The position numbers and the translations under genes were made by a program. From JAAAPF01 sp964481035 (GTDB taxonomy: Bacteria > Pseudomonadota > Alphaproteobacteria > Geminicoccales > Geminicoccaceae): 28,118 nucleotides of DNA. Of this stretch, positions 14,903 to 23,410 are shown one piece after another. How positions within the stretch are numbered: the stretch's first letter is position 1; each line of letters starts with the position of its first letter. The notes beneath the pieces are model-generated. The model searched no databases. It was not told the origin of the DNA and was given only the letters and a program-made list of their open reading frames with translations. The DNA lies in NCBI GenBank assembly GCA_964481035.1, contig CAYZSE010000027.1, positions 1-28,118 on the forward strand, in the 5' to 3' direction.

Positions 14903-17836
14903 CTACTCGTCGGGAATTTGCGGCGGCTCGCCCGCCACCCCGGCGAAGAGATCCTGCAAGAAGCCGGGCGTGACGACCGAGAGCGGATTGACGCTGACCA
15001 CGGGGTCGGTGCGCGACCCTCGCACGGTGAAGTTCAAGGCGAACGCACCGGCCTCCTTGGAGCCCTGCAGGAGCTGGCCGAGAAGCGGAATGCCGCCGAT
15101 GAACCGATTGAGGCCGGCGACGGGCGCGAGGCTTCCCTGGATGTCGACCACGCCCGTGGCGAGTTCGATCGTCCCCGACGCGCGCATGGCGAGGCTCGAT
15201 GCCCGCAGGAACGCGTCGTCGAGACGCAACGTGTCGCCGTCGAGACGAAAGGGGGTGACAAAGCGGTCGACGCGCAGCTCCTCGGGCGCGATGCCGGCGT
15301 CGTCGGGCACCGCCGCGAGGACTCGGACGATCCCGGGCGTGTTGGCCAGAATGAAGTCGGTCGCCTCGAGCTCGCCTCGAGCGTGCAGGAGCGGGCGCTG
15401 CTGCGTCACCCGGGCGGCCACGACGAGCTTGCCGCCGACGACGGTATCGGCGAGGCCGAGCGCGCGGAGCATGGTACCGGCGTCGGCGCTGGCCAGGGTC
15501 AGGCGCTGGCCGGCGCCGTCGTCGGGTGCGACCTCCGCCCGCAAGGCGGCATCGCTCGCTTGGCTGCGCGCGGTCAGGCGGGCGGCGCGAATGCCGCTCG
15601 GCATGGTCTCGGCGGTGCCGCGGGCGGCGGTCAGCTCGGCGTCGCCGCCGGCGGTGACCTCGTCGATCGACCAGCTCAACGCCATCTCCGGCAACGGCGC
15701 CGGCTCGCCCCCTCGACCCGGCTCGAGCCGGCTGAGCCCGTCGAGGATCGGTGCCAGATCCAGGCGCGCGCCGGTCACGTCGACGCCGAGCTCGCCGTCG
15801 GCGCGTTCGGCGTCGATCCGAAGCTCGGTGCCCGCCACGCGGAAGGGGTCGATCTCGAGGCGTTGGACGCGGCCGTCGGCGGTGAAGGTGCCGGCGGCCT
15901 CGATCCGCAAGCCCGGCCAGCTGATCGACAGCGGCGCCAATTCGGCCGTCGACGCCTGCTCGACGACGGTGGCGCGCAGCTCGCCGGCGATCCCTTGTGG
16001 CTTCCACACCCCGAGCAACGGCACCTCGACCTCGACGGCCGTCAGGTCCAGATCGAGCTGCGTGCGCTCGCGCTCGGCCTCGAGAGCGAGCACCGCTTCG
16101 ATCCCCACCGGGCCGCGCACGTCAATGGCCGCCGGCAGGCCGAAAGCGCGCAGCCGGGCGGCATCGACGCGCCCGGACGCGGTCAGGCGCTGGACGTCGG
16201 CCGGGGCGTCGAGGCGGTAGCCGAACGCCAGCGGCAGGCCGGCGATGCGACCTTCGCCCTCGGCCGTGACCACCTCGGTCCCGGCCTCGAGCCGCACGGT
16301 GGCGTCCGTCAGGTCGCGTCCGGCGGCCATGCCGGGCAGATCGACGCCGGTGAACGTGCCGTCGAACCGAAGCGCCACCTGGTCGAGGGCGAGTTGCTCC
16401 AAGAGCGGCAATCCCACCCGGACCCGAAAGCTGCCGCTGCCGCCGCTCGACGCGACCGGCAGGCCGTGCCGCGTCGCGAGCCGCAACGGCTCGCTGTCGG
16501 TGACGGCGAGGATCGTCGACACCTCGCCCGTGGCGGAGAGATCGGCCTCGAGGCGCTCGGGTGTGGCGGGGTCGCTGTAGCCGCGGATGGTCAACTCGCC
16601 GCCGTCGATCACGACGGTCTCGACGCGTCCGCCCTCGATCGCGAACCGCAGCTCGTCGCCGTCGAAGACGGCCCGTGCGCGCGCGTCGGTCACCGGCGGC
16701 ATCGGCTGCAGGTAGTGGATCTCGGCGTCGCTGACCCGCGCCTCGCCGGCGACGGCGTCGGCGGTGATCCCGTCGCCGGCGAGCGCGGCGGCGTCGAGGT
16801 CGAGCAGCATGTCGAGCCGGTCGATCCGCCCGCGCGGGATGTTGGCGGTGACCCAGCGCCGCGCTCCGTCGGCCACGCCGGCGGGCCACACGCGCTCGGC
16901 CCAAGCGACGTCGACGCGGTCCATGGCGACGGCGAGCAGCAGCCCGTCGCCGCCGAAGCGACCGTGGGCGTCGAGCGAGAACGCCGGGGATTGGAGGGTG
17001 AGCCGCCGCAAAGCGATCGTGCCGGCCGCACGGTCCCACGCGAGCGCCGCCTCGAGCGCGTCGACGGGCAGTCCGTCCGGCATCGCCGCGGCGGCGATGG
17101 TCAGCGGGCCCAGCGAGCGCACCACCACGTCGAGCGGACCGGCAAGCGCCCCGCCGGCCAAGTCCGCGGTGATATCGACGGCGATAGCGGCTCCGTCGAC
17201 GTCGACGCCGGCCGCCGGGACGAGCGCGGCGAGCCGGCCCGGCTGGGCGACGCGGAGGCGGGCGTCGAGGTGCTCGGCGGCGGCGTCCTCGCGGACCCGC
17301 ACGTCGAGGATGAAGGGGACCGGCGCCGGCCCCTCGACGTGGCCGGCGCCGTCGAGCCGCCAACCGCCGGCGACGGCGCGCCAGCGAAGCCCCGTGAAGC
17401 GGATCGGCACGGCCGCGCCGAGCGGCGTGCCCCGGAGCACGAAGGCGGCGTCGCCGAGGCGCAGGCCCTGCGGCGCGAGCCGGCCCAGCGCCGCGCCGAG
17501 CCAGCGGGCCTCGGCGGCGGCGAGCCGCGCGGCCGCGCCGGCCAGGGCGGCCCAGCTCGCGGGCATGGGCGCTCGTGCGTCGGACCGTGTTTCGCCGGCG
17601 TCGGTCGGCGAGGGCTGCGAGGGCGAGCTGGGCGTCTTGGTCTCCGGCGGCGCTGCGAGGAGCACGCCCACGGCGAGCACGGTGAGCAGCGACACGAGGC
17701 CGCCGAGCGCCGAGAGCAGTCGGGCCACCGGTCCCCGCCGGCGCGCTTGACCGCGGCCGTGCCCCTTCGCAGTCTGCGGGACCGCCGTGGCCTCGGGCCC
17801 GGGCTCAGTCCGCGAGGAGCGTCGTGCCGTCGTCAC
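14903..17836 (-). CDS. AsmA/YhdP-like envelope protein (DUF3971/AsmA C-terminal type)
   Basis: This large protein (977 residues from the GTG at 17836) is inner-membrane anchored. It has a basic N-terminus, one transmembrane helix at about residues 40-62 (ARLLSALGGLVSLLTVLAVG), then a long repetitive beta-rich periplasmic region with many short strand repeats (L-x-L/V-x-G, e.g. ADGRVQRLEIDPF). The C-terminal ~110 residues contain MRASGTIELATGVVDIQG and FIGGIPLLGQLL, characteristic of the AsmA/YhdP family. Known relatives (YhdP, TamB, YdbH) help move phospholipids between membranes. The start is uncertain: GTG 17836 has a poor SD and overlaps glnE on the other strand by 13 nt, while an internal GTG at 17728 would avoid the overlap and still keep the helix. 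Convergent with tyrS. Confidence 0.8.
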   Translation of the reverse strand: MTTARRSSRTEPGPEATAVPQTAKGHGRGQARRRGPVARLLSALGGLVSLLTVLAVGVLLAAPPETKTPSSPSQPSPTDAGETRSDARAPMPASWAALAGAAARLAAAEARWLGAALGRLAPQGLRLGDAAFVLRGTPLGAAVPIRFTGLRWRAVAGGWRLDGAGHVEGPAPVPFILDVRVREDAAAEHLDARLRVAQPGRLAALVPAAGVDVDGAAIAVDITADLAGGALAGPLDVVVRSLGPLTIAAAAMPDGLPVDALEAALAWDRAAGTIALRRLTLQSPAFSLDAHGRFGGDGLLLAVAMDRVDVAWAERVWPAGVADGARRWVTANIPRGRIDRLDMLLDLDAAALAGDGITADAVAGEARVSDAEIHYLQPMPPVTDARARAVFDGDELRFAIEGGRVETVVIDGGELTIRGYSDPATPERLEADLSATGEVSTILAVTDSEPLRLATRHGLPVASSGGSGSFRVRVGLPLLEQLALDQVALRFDGTFTGVDLPGMAAGRDLTDATVRLEAGTEVVTAEGEGRIAGLPLAFGYRLDAPADVQRLTASGRVDAARLRAFGLPAAIDVRGPVGIEAVLALEAERERTQLDLDLTAVEVEVPLLGVWKPQGIAGELRATVVEQASTAELAPLSISWPGLRIEAAGTFTADGRVQRLEIDPFRVAGTELRIDAERADGELGVDVTGARLDLAPILDGLSRLEPGRGGEPAPLPEMALSWSIDEVTAGGDAELTAARGTAETMPSGIRAARLTARSQASDAALRAEVAPDDGAGQRLTLASADAGTMLRALGLADTVVGGKLVVAARVTQQRPLLHARGELEATDFILANTPGIVRVLAAVPDDAGIAPEELRVDRFVTPFRLDGDTLRLDDAFLRASSLAMRASGTIELATGVVDIQGSLAPVAGLNRFIGGIPLLGQLLQGSKEAGAFALNFTVRGSRTDPVVSVNPLSVVTPGFLQDLFAGVAGEPPQIPDE

Positions 17837-20754
17837 CGCCTCAACCCGCCGATCCCGCCCGCGTCGACCGCGAGCGCGAGCGGCTTCTCGGCCACGCCAT
17901 CGACGGCGCGGCGCGGGCCGGGCGCGAACGGCTGATCGCCGAGGCGGCGCCCCTGATCGCGGCGATCTTCGGCAACAGTCCCTACCTCTCCCAATTGGTC
18001 CACCGCGAGCCCGACGTCCTCCGCGCCTGCCTCGACGGCGGCGTGGGTGCGACCGTGGCGGCCGAGATCGCCGCGGTCGACGGCATCGTGTCGACGGAAC
18101 GTAGCACGGTGGTGGCGGGCGTGCGCCGGGCGAAGCGGCGCGTCGCATTGGCGCTCGCCATCGGCGACCTCGACGGCAGCCTCGACGGCCCGGCCTTCTG
18201 CCGCGCCATGAGCGAGTTCGCCGACCGCGCGGTCGCCACGGTGCTGCGCCTGCTCTTCAAGTTCGCCGTCGATCGGGGCGAGGTCGACGCCTCGGTCTTG
18301 GCAGCGGACGCGCAGCACGGCCTCTTCATTCTCGGCATGGGCAAGTACGGCGCGCTGGAGCTCAACTATTCGAGCGACATCGACCTCGTGGTCTTTCTCG
18401 ACGACCGACGCCTGCCGTACACGGGCCGGGAGAGCCCGACCGGCCTCGCCGCCAAGATCACCCGCTCGCTCGCCCAGATGCTCGGCGAGAGCAGCAAGGA
18501 CGGCTACGTCTTCCGCACCGATCTGCGGCTGCGCCCGTTCCCGGCCGGCCAGCCGCTCGCGCTGACGGTCGACGCCGCCGAAGCCTATTTCGTGCGCCAC
18601 GGCCAGAACTGGGAACGCGCCGCCTACATCAAGGCGCGGCCGGTCGCCGGCGACCTCGAGGCCGGAAGCGCCTTCCTCCAGCGCATCCAGCCCTTCATCT
18701 GGCGCCGCTCGCTGGATTTCGCCGCGATCGACGACATCCACTCGATCAAGCGGCAGATCCACGCCTTTCGCGGCCACAGCCGGATCAGCACGCGCGGCCA
18801 CAACATCAAGCTCGGCCGCGGTGGCATCCGCGAGATCGAGTTCTTCTGCCAGACCCAGCAGCTCATCCTCGGCGGGCGGGTGCCGTCCTTGCGCGAGCGG
18901 GCGACGACCGCAGCGCTCGACCAGCTCGCCGCGACCGGCTGGATCATGCCCGCGGTCCGCGACGAGCTCGTCGAGGCGTACTGGTACCTGCGGCGGGTCG
19001 AGCATCGGCTGCAGATGGTCGAGGACGCGCAGACCCACAACCTGCCGGCCGACGAGGCGGGCTTCGCCCGCTTCGCCTTGTTCATGGGCTACCCCGATGC
19101 CGCCGCCTTCGAGGCCGACCTCGTGCGCCGGCTCGAGACGGTCGAGCGGCACTATGCCGGCCTGTTCGAGAGCAGCCCCGACCTCTCGGGCGCGGGTGCG
19201 CTCGTCTTCACCGGCACCGACGACGACCCGGCGACGCTCGAGCACCTGGCGGCGATGGGCTTTCGCGCGCCGGCGGCGCTCAGCGCGCGGATCCGTGCCT
19301 GGCATCATGGCCATATCGCCGCGACCCGCAGCTCGCGTGCCCGCGAACTCTTGACCGAGCTGATGCCCGACCTTCTGCGCGCCATGGCCGACCAGCGCGA
19401 TCCCGATCTCGCCTTTCGCCGGTTCGACGCCTTCCTCGCGAGCCTGCCCGCGGGCGTGCAGCTCTTTTCGCTGTTCCACGCCAACCCGAAGCTGTTGCGC
19501 CTCATCGCCCTCATCATGGGCACGGCGCCGCGGCTGGCCGAGCGGCTCGCCGGCTCGACCCGTCTTTTCGAGGCGATGCTGACGCCCGCCTTCATCGAGG
19601 TGCTGCCGAGCCGCGCGATGCTCGCCGCCGAGCTCGACGCGACGCTCGCGGCCGCGCGCGGCACCGAGGATCTCCTCGACCGCGCCCGGGTCTGGGCGCA
19701 GGCGCGGCAGTTCCAGGTCGAGTTCATGGTGCTGACCGCGCGGGTGAGCGCGCACGGCACCCTCGAGCAGCTCACGGCCATCGCGGATCTCCTGCTGGAC
19801 CGGCTCTTGGGCCCGGTCGAGGACTGGCTCGCCGAGGCGCACGGCCGCATCGCCGGTGGTCGTTTCGCCGTCCTCGGCTTCGGCAAGCTCGGTTCCAGCG
19901 AGCTCACCATCGGCTCGGACCTCGATCTGGTGTTCGTCTACGACGCCGACCCCGAGGCCAAGAGCGACGGCGCCAAGCCGATCGCCGCGGCGACCTATTA
20001 CGCCCGTCTCGGCCAGCGGCTCATCAGCGCTCTGAGCGCGCCGACCGCCGAGGGTCGGCTGTTCGAGATCGACATGCGGCTGCGCCCCTCGGGCAATGCC
20101 GGCCCGGTCGCCTGCCCGCTCGCCAGCTTCGACGGCTACCAGCGGCGCACGGCGCAGATCTGGGAGCACCAGGCGCTGACGCGGGCGCGGCCCGTGGCCG
20201 GCGATCCCTCCCTGTGCGACGAGCTTCGCGCGATCGTCGACGCGGTGCTGACGACCGAGCGCGACGAAGCGACGCTCAAGGAGGCGATCGCCGCCATGCG
20301 CCAGCGCATCTTCAAGGAACACGGTCGGCGCGACCCCTTCGCGCTGAAGCACTGCCCGGGCGGGGTGGTCACCATGGAGTTCCTCGCCCAATACCTCGTG
20401 CTCGCCCATGCGGCCGAGCATCCGCAGCTCTTGCACCGCAGCACCGAGCAGGTGTTCGCCGAGGCCGGCCGGCGCGGCCTGCTCGCCGGTGAGGAGGCGC
20501 GCGCGCTCGTCCGCGCCCTGCGCTTGAACCACGCGCTCGCCGCCGTCGTCCGCCTGACGGTCGACGAGTTCGACCCCAGGACCGCCTCGGAGCCTTTGCA
20601 GGCGGCGCTCCTCGCCGCGGCCCAGGCAGCACTCGACGACGACCAGGCGAGCATCGACCTGGCGACCTTGACCCGTGAGCTCGAGGCCAGCCAGGCCGAG
20701 GTCGTCCGCCTCTTCACCGCGCATGTGGGCCCGCCGGTCGGCGCGGCCACTTGA
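17824..20754 (+). CDS. glnE: Bifunctional glutamine synthetase adenylyltransferase/adenylyl-removing enzyme
   Basis: This 976-residue enzyme adds and removes AMP on glutamine synthetase in response to PII and glutamine. Two nucleotidyltransferase domains are visible: GMGKYGALELNYSSDID at 171-187 (Asp185, Asp187; adenylyl-removing half) and GFGKLGSSELTIGSDLD at 685-701 (Asp699, Asp701; adenylyl-transferring half). Each is followed by a helical domain. Length is slightly longer than E. coli GlnE. The GTG at 17824 is preceded by GAGGAG and is the only sensible start. It is divergent from the AsmA-like gene and followed by bcp after 60 nt. Confidence 0.95.
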   Translation: MPSSPPQPADPARVDRERERLLGHAIDGAARAGRERLIAEAAPLIAAIFGNSPYLSQLVHREPDVLRACLDGGVGATVAAEIAAVDGIVSTERSTVVAGVRRAKRRVALALAIGDLDGSLDGPAFCRAMSEFADRAVATVLRLLFKFAVDRGEVDASVLAADAQHGLFILGMGKYGALELNYSSDIDLVVFLDDRRLPYTGRESPTGLAAKITRSLAQMLGESSKDGYVFRTDLRLRPFPAGQPLALTVDAAEAYFVRHGQNWERAAYIKARPVAGDLEAGSAFLQRIQPFIWRRSLDFAAIDDIHSIKRQIHAFRGHSRISTRGHNIKLGRGGIREIEFFCQTQQLILGGRVPSLRERATTAALDQLAATGWIMPAVRDELVEAYWYLRRVEHRLQMVEDAQTHNLPADEAGFARFALFMGYPDAAAFEADLVRRLETVERHYAGLFESSPDLSGAGALVFTGTDDDPATLEHLAAMGFRAPAALSARIRAWHHGHIAATRSSRARELLTELMPDLLRAMADQRDPDLAFRRFDAFLASLPAGVQLFSLFHANPKLLRLIALIMGTAPRLAERLAGSTRLFEAMLTPAFIEVLPSRAMLAAELDATLAAARGTEDLLDRARVWAQARQFQVEFMVLTARVSAHGTLEQLTAIADLLLDRLLGPVEDWLAEAHGRIAGGRFAVLGFGKLGSSELTIGSDLDLVFVYDADPEAKSDGAKPIAAATYYARLGQRLISALSAPTAEGRLFEIDMRLRPSGNAGPVACPLASFDGYQRRTAQIWEHQALTRARPVAGDPSLCDELRAIVDAVLTTERDEATLKEAIAAMRQRIFKEHGRRDPFALKHCPGGVVTMEFLAQYLVLAHAAEHPQLLHRSTEQVFAEAGRRGLLAGEEARALVRALRLNHALAAVVRLTVDEFDPRTASEPLQAALLAAAQAALDDDQASIDLATLTRELEASQAEVVRLFTAHVGPPVGAAT

Positions 20755-20814
20755 CGCGCGCCTGCGCCGAGCGATGTTTGGCGCACCGCAGCAGCGAGGC
20801 GAGGAACGAAAACG

Positions 20815-21291
20815 ATGACCGTGGCCGTTGGCGACCCCCTTCCCGACTTCGACCTCGCGACCGACGGCGGCGGCCGGCTCGCCACGGCGGCGCTCGCCGG
20901 CAAGCCCTTCGTCCTCTACCTCTATCCCAAGGACGACACGTCGGGCTGCACCAAGGAGGCGAACGCCTTCAAGGCCCTCATGGGCGAGTTCGAGTCGCTC
21001 GGCGTCGCGGTCTTGGGCCTCTCCAAGGATCCGGTCGCGAGCCACGACAAGTTCAAGTTGAAGCACGAGCTCAATTTCCCGCTGCTCTCCGACGAGGAGG
21101 GACGCTTCGTCGAGGCACTCGGCGCCTGGGTCGAGAAGTCGATGTACGGCAAGACCTACATGGGCGTCGATCGCTCGACCTTCCTGGTCGGCGCCGATGG
21201 CGCGATCAAGCAGGTGTGGCGCAAGGTCAAGGTGCCGGGCCACGCCGAGGCCGTGCTCGAGGCGGTGAAGAAGGAGCTCGCGGCGGCCTGA
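20815..21291 (+). CDS. bcp: Peroxiredoxin, BCP/PrxQ type
   Basis: This 158-residue thiol peroxidase reduces hydrogen peroxide and organic hydroperoxides. The peroxidatic Cys45 is in DDTSGCTKEA, with the PKDDTSGC context typical of BCP. E. coli BCP has a second Cys five residues later; here that position is Asn50, and I find no other cysteine in the protein, so it is a 1-Cys form that needs an external thiol. Start ATG 20815 has an AGGA SD. It follows glnE by 60 nt; a weak TTGACG-like -35 lies at the glnE end. Confidence 0.9.
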   Translation: MTVAVGDPLPDFDLATDGGGRLATAALAGKPFVLYLYPKDDTSGCTKEANAFKALMGEFESLGVAVLGLSKDPVASHDKFKLKHELNFPLLSDEEGRFVEALGAWVEKSMYGKTYMGVDRSTFLVGADGAIKQVWRKVKVPGHAEAVLEAVKKELAAA

Positions 21292-21294
21292 CCG

Positions 21295-21311
21295 GCCCCG
21301 TCGACCGGGGC
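21295..21311 (+). terminator. Weak GC hairpin after bcp
   Basis: GCCCCG-TCGAC-CGGGGC gives a 6-bp GC stem with a 5-nt loop a few bases after the bcp stop. No T-run follows, so this is at most a weak or factor-dependent terminator, or an mRNA 3' end hairpin. Confidence 0.3.
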
Positions 21312-21378
21312 GCAAGTCGCGGGCCCTGCAACCGGGCTCGGCCGGCACCGAGGGTTCCGCAGCGAAAGGCCGATCATC

Positions 21379-22041
21379 GTGCCCGACGATCTCCTCCCCC
21401 TGCCGCCGGCCATAGCCCGGTGGCGGCGTGCGCACGCGGTGCGCGGCCATCCCGTCCTCGACGCGCTGGAGGCCGAAACCCAGCAGCTCGCCGATCGCTC
21501 GATGCAGACCGCGAGCGAGCAGGCGGAGCTCCTCGCCTTCCTCGTCGAGCTCACCGCCGCAAGGCTCGTCGTCGAGGTCGGCACCTTCACCGGCTACGGC
21601 GCCCTCGCCATGGCCCTGGCGCTGCCGGACGACGGCCGGCTCCTCACCCTCGACGTCGGCGAATGGGAACGCATCGGCGACCGCCACTGGACGGAGGCGG
21701 GCGTCGCCCACAGAATCGAGCGCCGCCTCGGCCTCGCCGAGACGAGCCTCGACGCTCTCCTCGCCGGCCCCGAGCGCGGCCGGGTCGATCTCGTCTATGT
21801 CGACGCCGACAAGAAGGGCTATCCGCGCTACCTCGAGCAGGCGCTGGCGCTGGTCCGCCGCGGCGGGCTCGTCGCGCTCGACAACATCTTCTGGGGCGGT
21901 GCCGTCGCCGATCCTGCCGATACCGAGCACCAGACCGAGGCCCTGCGCGAGGTCACGGCTCGCTGCCGCGACGACGACGGCGTGGCGGCGACGCTGGTGC
22001 CCATCGCCGACGGTCTCTTGCTGGTCCGGCGGCGCATCTGA
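21379..22041 (+). CDS. Class I SAM-dependent O-methyltransferase (caffeoyl-CoA OMT-like)
   Basis: This 220-residue protein belongs to the metal-dependent O-methyltransferase family (PF01596 type). The SAM-binding VEVGTFTGYGALAMALAL (about 65-82), the DADKKGYP segment (metal and substrate site) and ALDNIFWGG are in order. The substrate in bacteria is usually a catechol or unknown small molecule. GTG start 21379; the SD is weak (AAAGG). It ends 7 nt before the convergent ZIP stop. Natural role unknown. Confidence 0.88.
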   Translation: MPDDLLPLPPAIARWRRAHAVRGHPVLDALEAETQQLADRSMQTASEQAELLAFLVELTAARLVVEVGTFTGYGALAMALALPDDGRLLTLDVGEWERIGDRHWTEAGVAHRIERRLGLAETSLDALLAGPERGRVDLVYVDADKKGYPRYLEQALALVRRGGLVALDNIFWGGAVADPADTEHQTEALREVTARCRDDDGVAATLVPIADGLLLVRRRI

Positions 22042-22048
22042 GCCGGCG

Positions 22049-22759
22049 TCACCCCACGAGCTGCTGGCCGACGACGGCTGCGGCAAACCCGAGCACGGCA
22101 CCGAGCGGTGGGCCCCAGTGCTGCTCCAGCCTCGCCTGGGGAGCGATGTCCTCGAAGGTCAGATAGAGGATCCCGCCGGCGGCGAAGAGCATCAGGCCGC
22201 CGAGCCACGCGTGCTGCTCCTGCAGGACGGTGAAGCCGAGCAGGGCGCTGAGCGGACCCAAGGGTACGAGCAGCGCAAGGCCCACCAGGGCGCGGCGGCG
22301 GCCGAGCCCGCTCGCCACCAGCTCGCGGTAGGCGTTGAAGCCTTCCGGGTAGTTTTGCAGGGCGATGAGCAGGGCGAGGAGCAGCCCGGTGGCAGGATCG
22401 TGGGCGAGCGTGGCGCCCAGGGCGACGGCTTCGGGCACGAAGTCGAGCAGCATCGCCATGAGCTGGGCCTCGGAGCCGCCGCGGCGTGCGAGCGCGATGT
22501 CGGCGGCCATGAAGACGATGCCGCCGAGCAGGAGGGTCGCGGCGCTCATCGCCACGGAGAGGTACCGCGTGCCTTCGGGAACGAGGACGAGCGCCACGGC
22601 CGCCAGCAGCACGCCGCCTCCGAACGCCGCGACACTGTGCCGGAATTCCTCTTCGAGCCAATCCGGCCGCAGCCGTTCGATGCGCGCCGTCAGCGCGCCG
22701 CAAGGGATGGCGATGCCGGCGAGCGTCGCATAGGCGAGCGCGGCCGCGAGCGCCGTCAG
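22049..22759 (-). CDS. ZIP-like metal/divalent cation transporter
   Basis: The product has about eight hydrophobic segments and the ZIP pattern of two central motifs, here DFVPEAVALGA and LQNYPEGFNAYRE. Canonical ZIPs carry His in these helices (HNxPEG, HExxEG); both are absent, so substrate or direction may differ. I chose a CTG start at 22759 because AGGAGG stands 7 nt upstream and the peptide begins with the first helix (LTALAAALAYATLAG). Longer frames to an ATG at 22912 or 22924 would overlap the divergent GNAT gene and add a polar, non-membrane N-terminus; a TTG at 22807 is another option. Metal specificity cannot be read from sequence. Confidence 0.75.
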   Translation of the reverse strand: MTALAAALAYATLAGIAIPCGALTARIERLRPDWLEEEFRHSVAAFGGGVLLAAVALVLVPEGTRYLSVAMSAATLLLGGIVFMAADIALARRGGSEAQLMAMLLDFVPEAVALGATLAHDPATGLLLALLIALQNYPEGFNAYRELVASGLGRRRALVGLALLVPLGPLSALLGFTVLQEQHAWLGGLMLFAAGGILYLTFEDIAPQARLEQHWGPPLGAVLGFAAAVVGQQLVG

Positions 22760-22850
22760 CGGTCCGCCTCCTGCGACCGAGGGTGGCCGGCTGCGGCCAA
22801 GCGGCAAGCGGGCCGGGTCGTCGAGCAGCTCATCTTTCGCGCCGGCTTCG

Positions 22851-23405
22851 ATGCTGATTGAATGCGACTGGGTTGTATGCCGGCGGACGACGACGTTGCA
22901 AGCTCTGCTCATCAGGCCCGCCACCGACGCCGACGAGGCGGCGCTCTGGGCGATGCTCGAGCCGGTGCTGCGCGCGGGCGAGACCTACGCCCTGCCCACG
23001 GGCTGGAGCCGCGATGAGGCCCTGGGCTTCTGGCGCCAGCCGGCCCATGCGGTCTTCGTCGCCGTCGATGGCGCCGAGGTCGTCGGCACCTCCTACCTCC
23101 GGGCCAACCAAAGTGGCCCCGGCGACCATGTGGCCAATTGCGGCTACATCACCGCGCCCCGGGCCGAAGGGCGGGGTGTCGCGCGGGCGATGGCACGCCA
23201 CTCGCTCGCCGAGGCGCGTCGCCGGGGCTTTCGCGCCATCCAGTTCAACTGCGTCGTCGCCACCAACGGGCGCGCGATCCGCGCCTGGGAAGCCCTCGGG
23301 TTCGCCGTCGTCGGCCGGCTTCCGGAGGCGTTCCGTCATCCCCGCGCGGGCCTCGTCGACGCGCTGGTAATGTACCGCAACCTCGACGACGTGGGCTCGG
23401 GCTGA
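22851..23405 (+). CDS. GNAT-family N-acetyltransferase
   Basis: This 184-residue GNAT protein transfers an acetyl group from acetyl-CoA to an unknown acceptor. The fold core starts at LIRPATDADEAAL; the conserved ETYALP, the NCGYITAP strand, the acetyl-CoA loop RAEGRGVARAM and the final AWEALGFAVVGRLPEAFRHP region all fit. The start is unsettled: ATG 22851 gives 15 extra residues that are not obviously homologous, and a TTG at 22896 right before the domain is a good alternative. It is divergent from the ZIP-like gene and ends 5 nt from the convergent permease stop. Confidence 0.85.
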   Translation: MLIECDWVVCRRTTTLQALLIRPATDADEAALWAMLEPVLRAGETYALPTGWSRDEALGFWRQPAHAVFVAVDGAEVVGTSYLRANQSGPGDHVANCGYITAPRAEGRGVARAMARHSLAEARRRGFRAIQFNCVVATNGRAIRAWEALGFAVVGRLPEAFRHPRAGLVDALVMYRNLDDVGSG

Positions 23406-23410
23406 CGGGA

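Noticed and set aside
17833..22101. Very long open frame on the - strand opposite glnE, bcp and the O-methyltransferase
   Set aside because: Codon-shadow frame caused by high GC; the + strand genes have clear family motifs.
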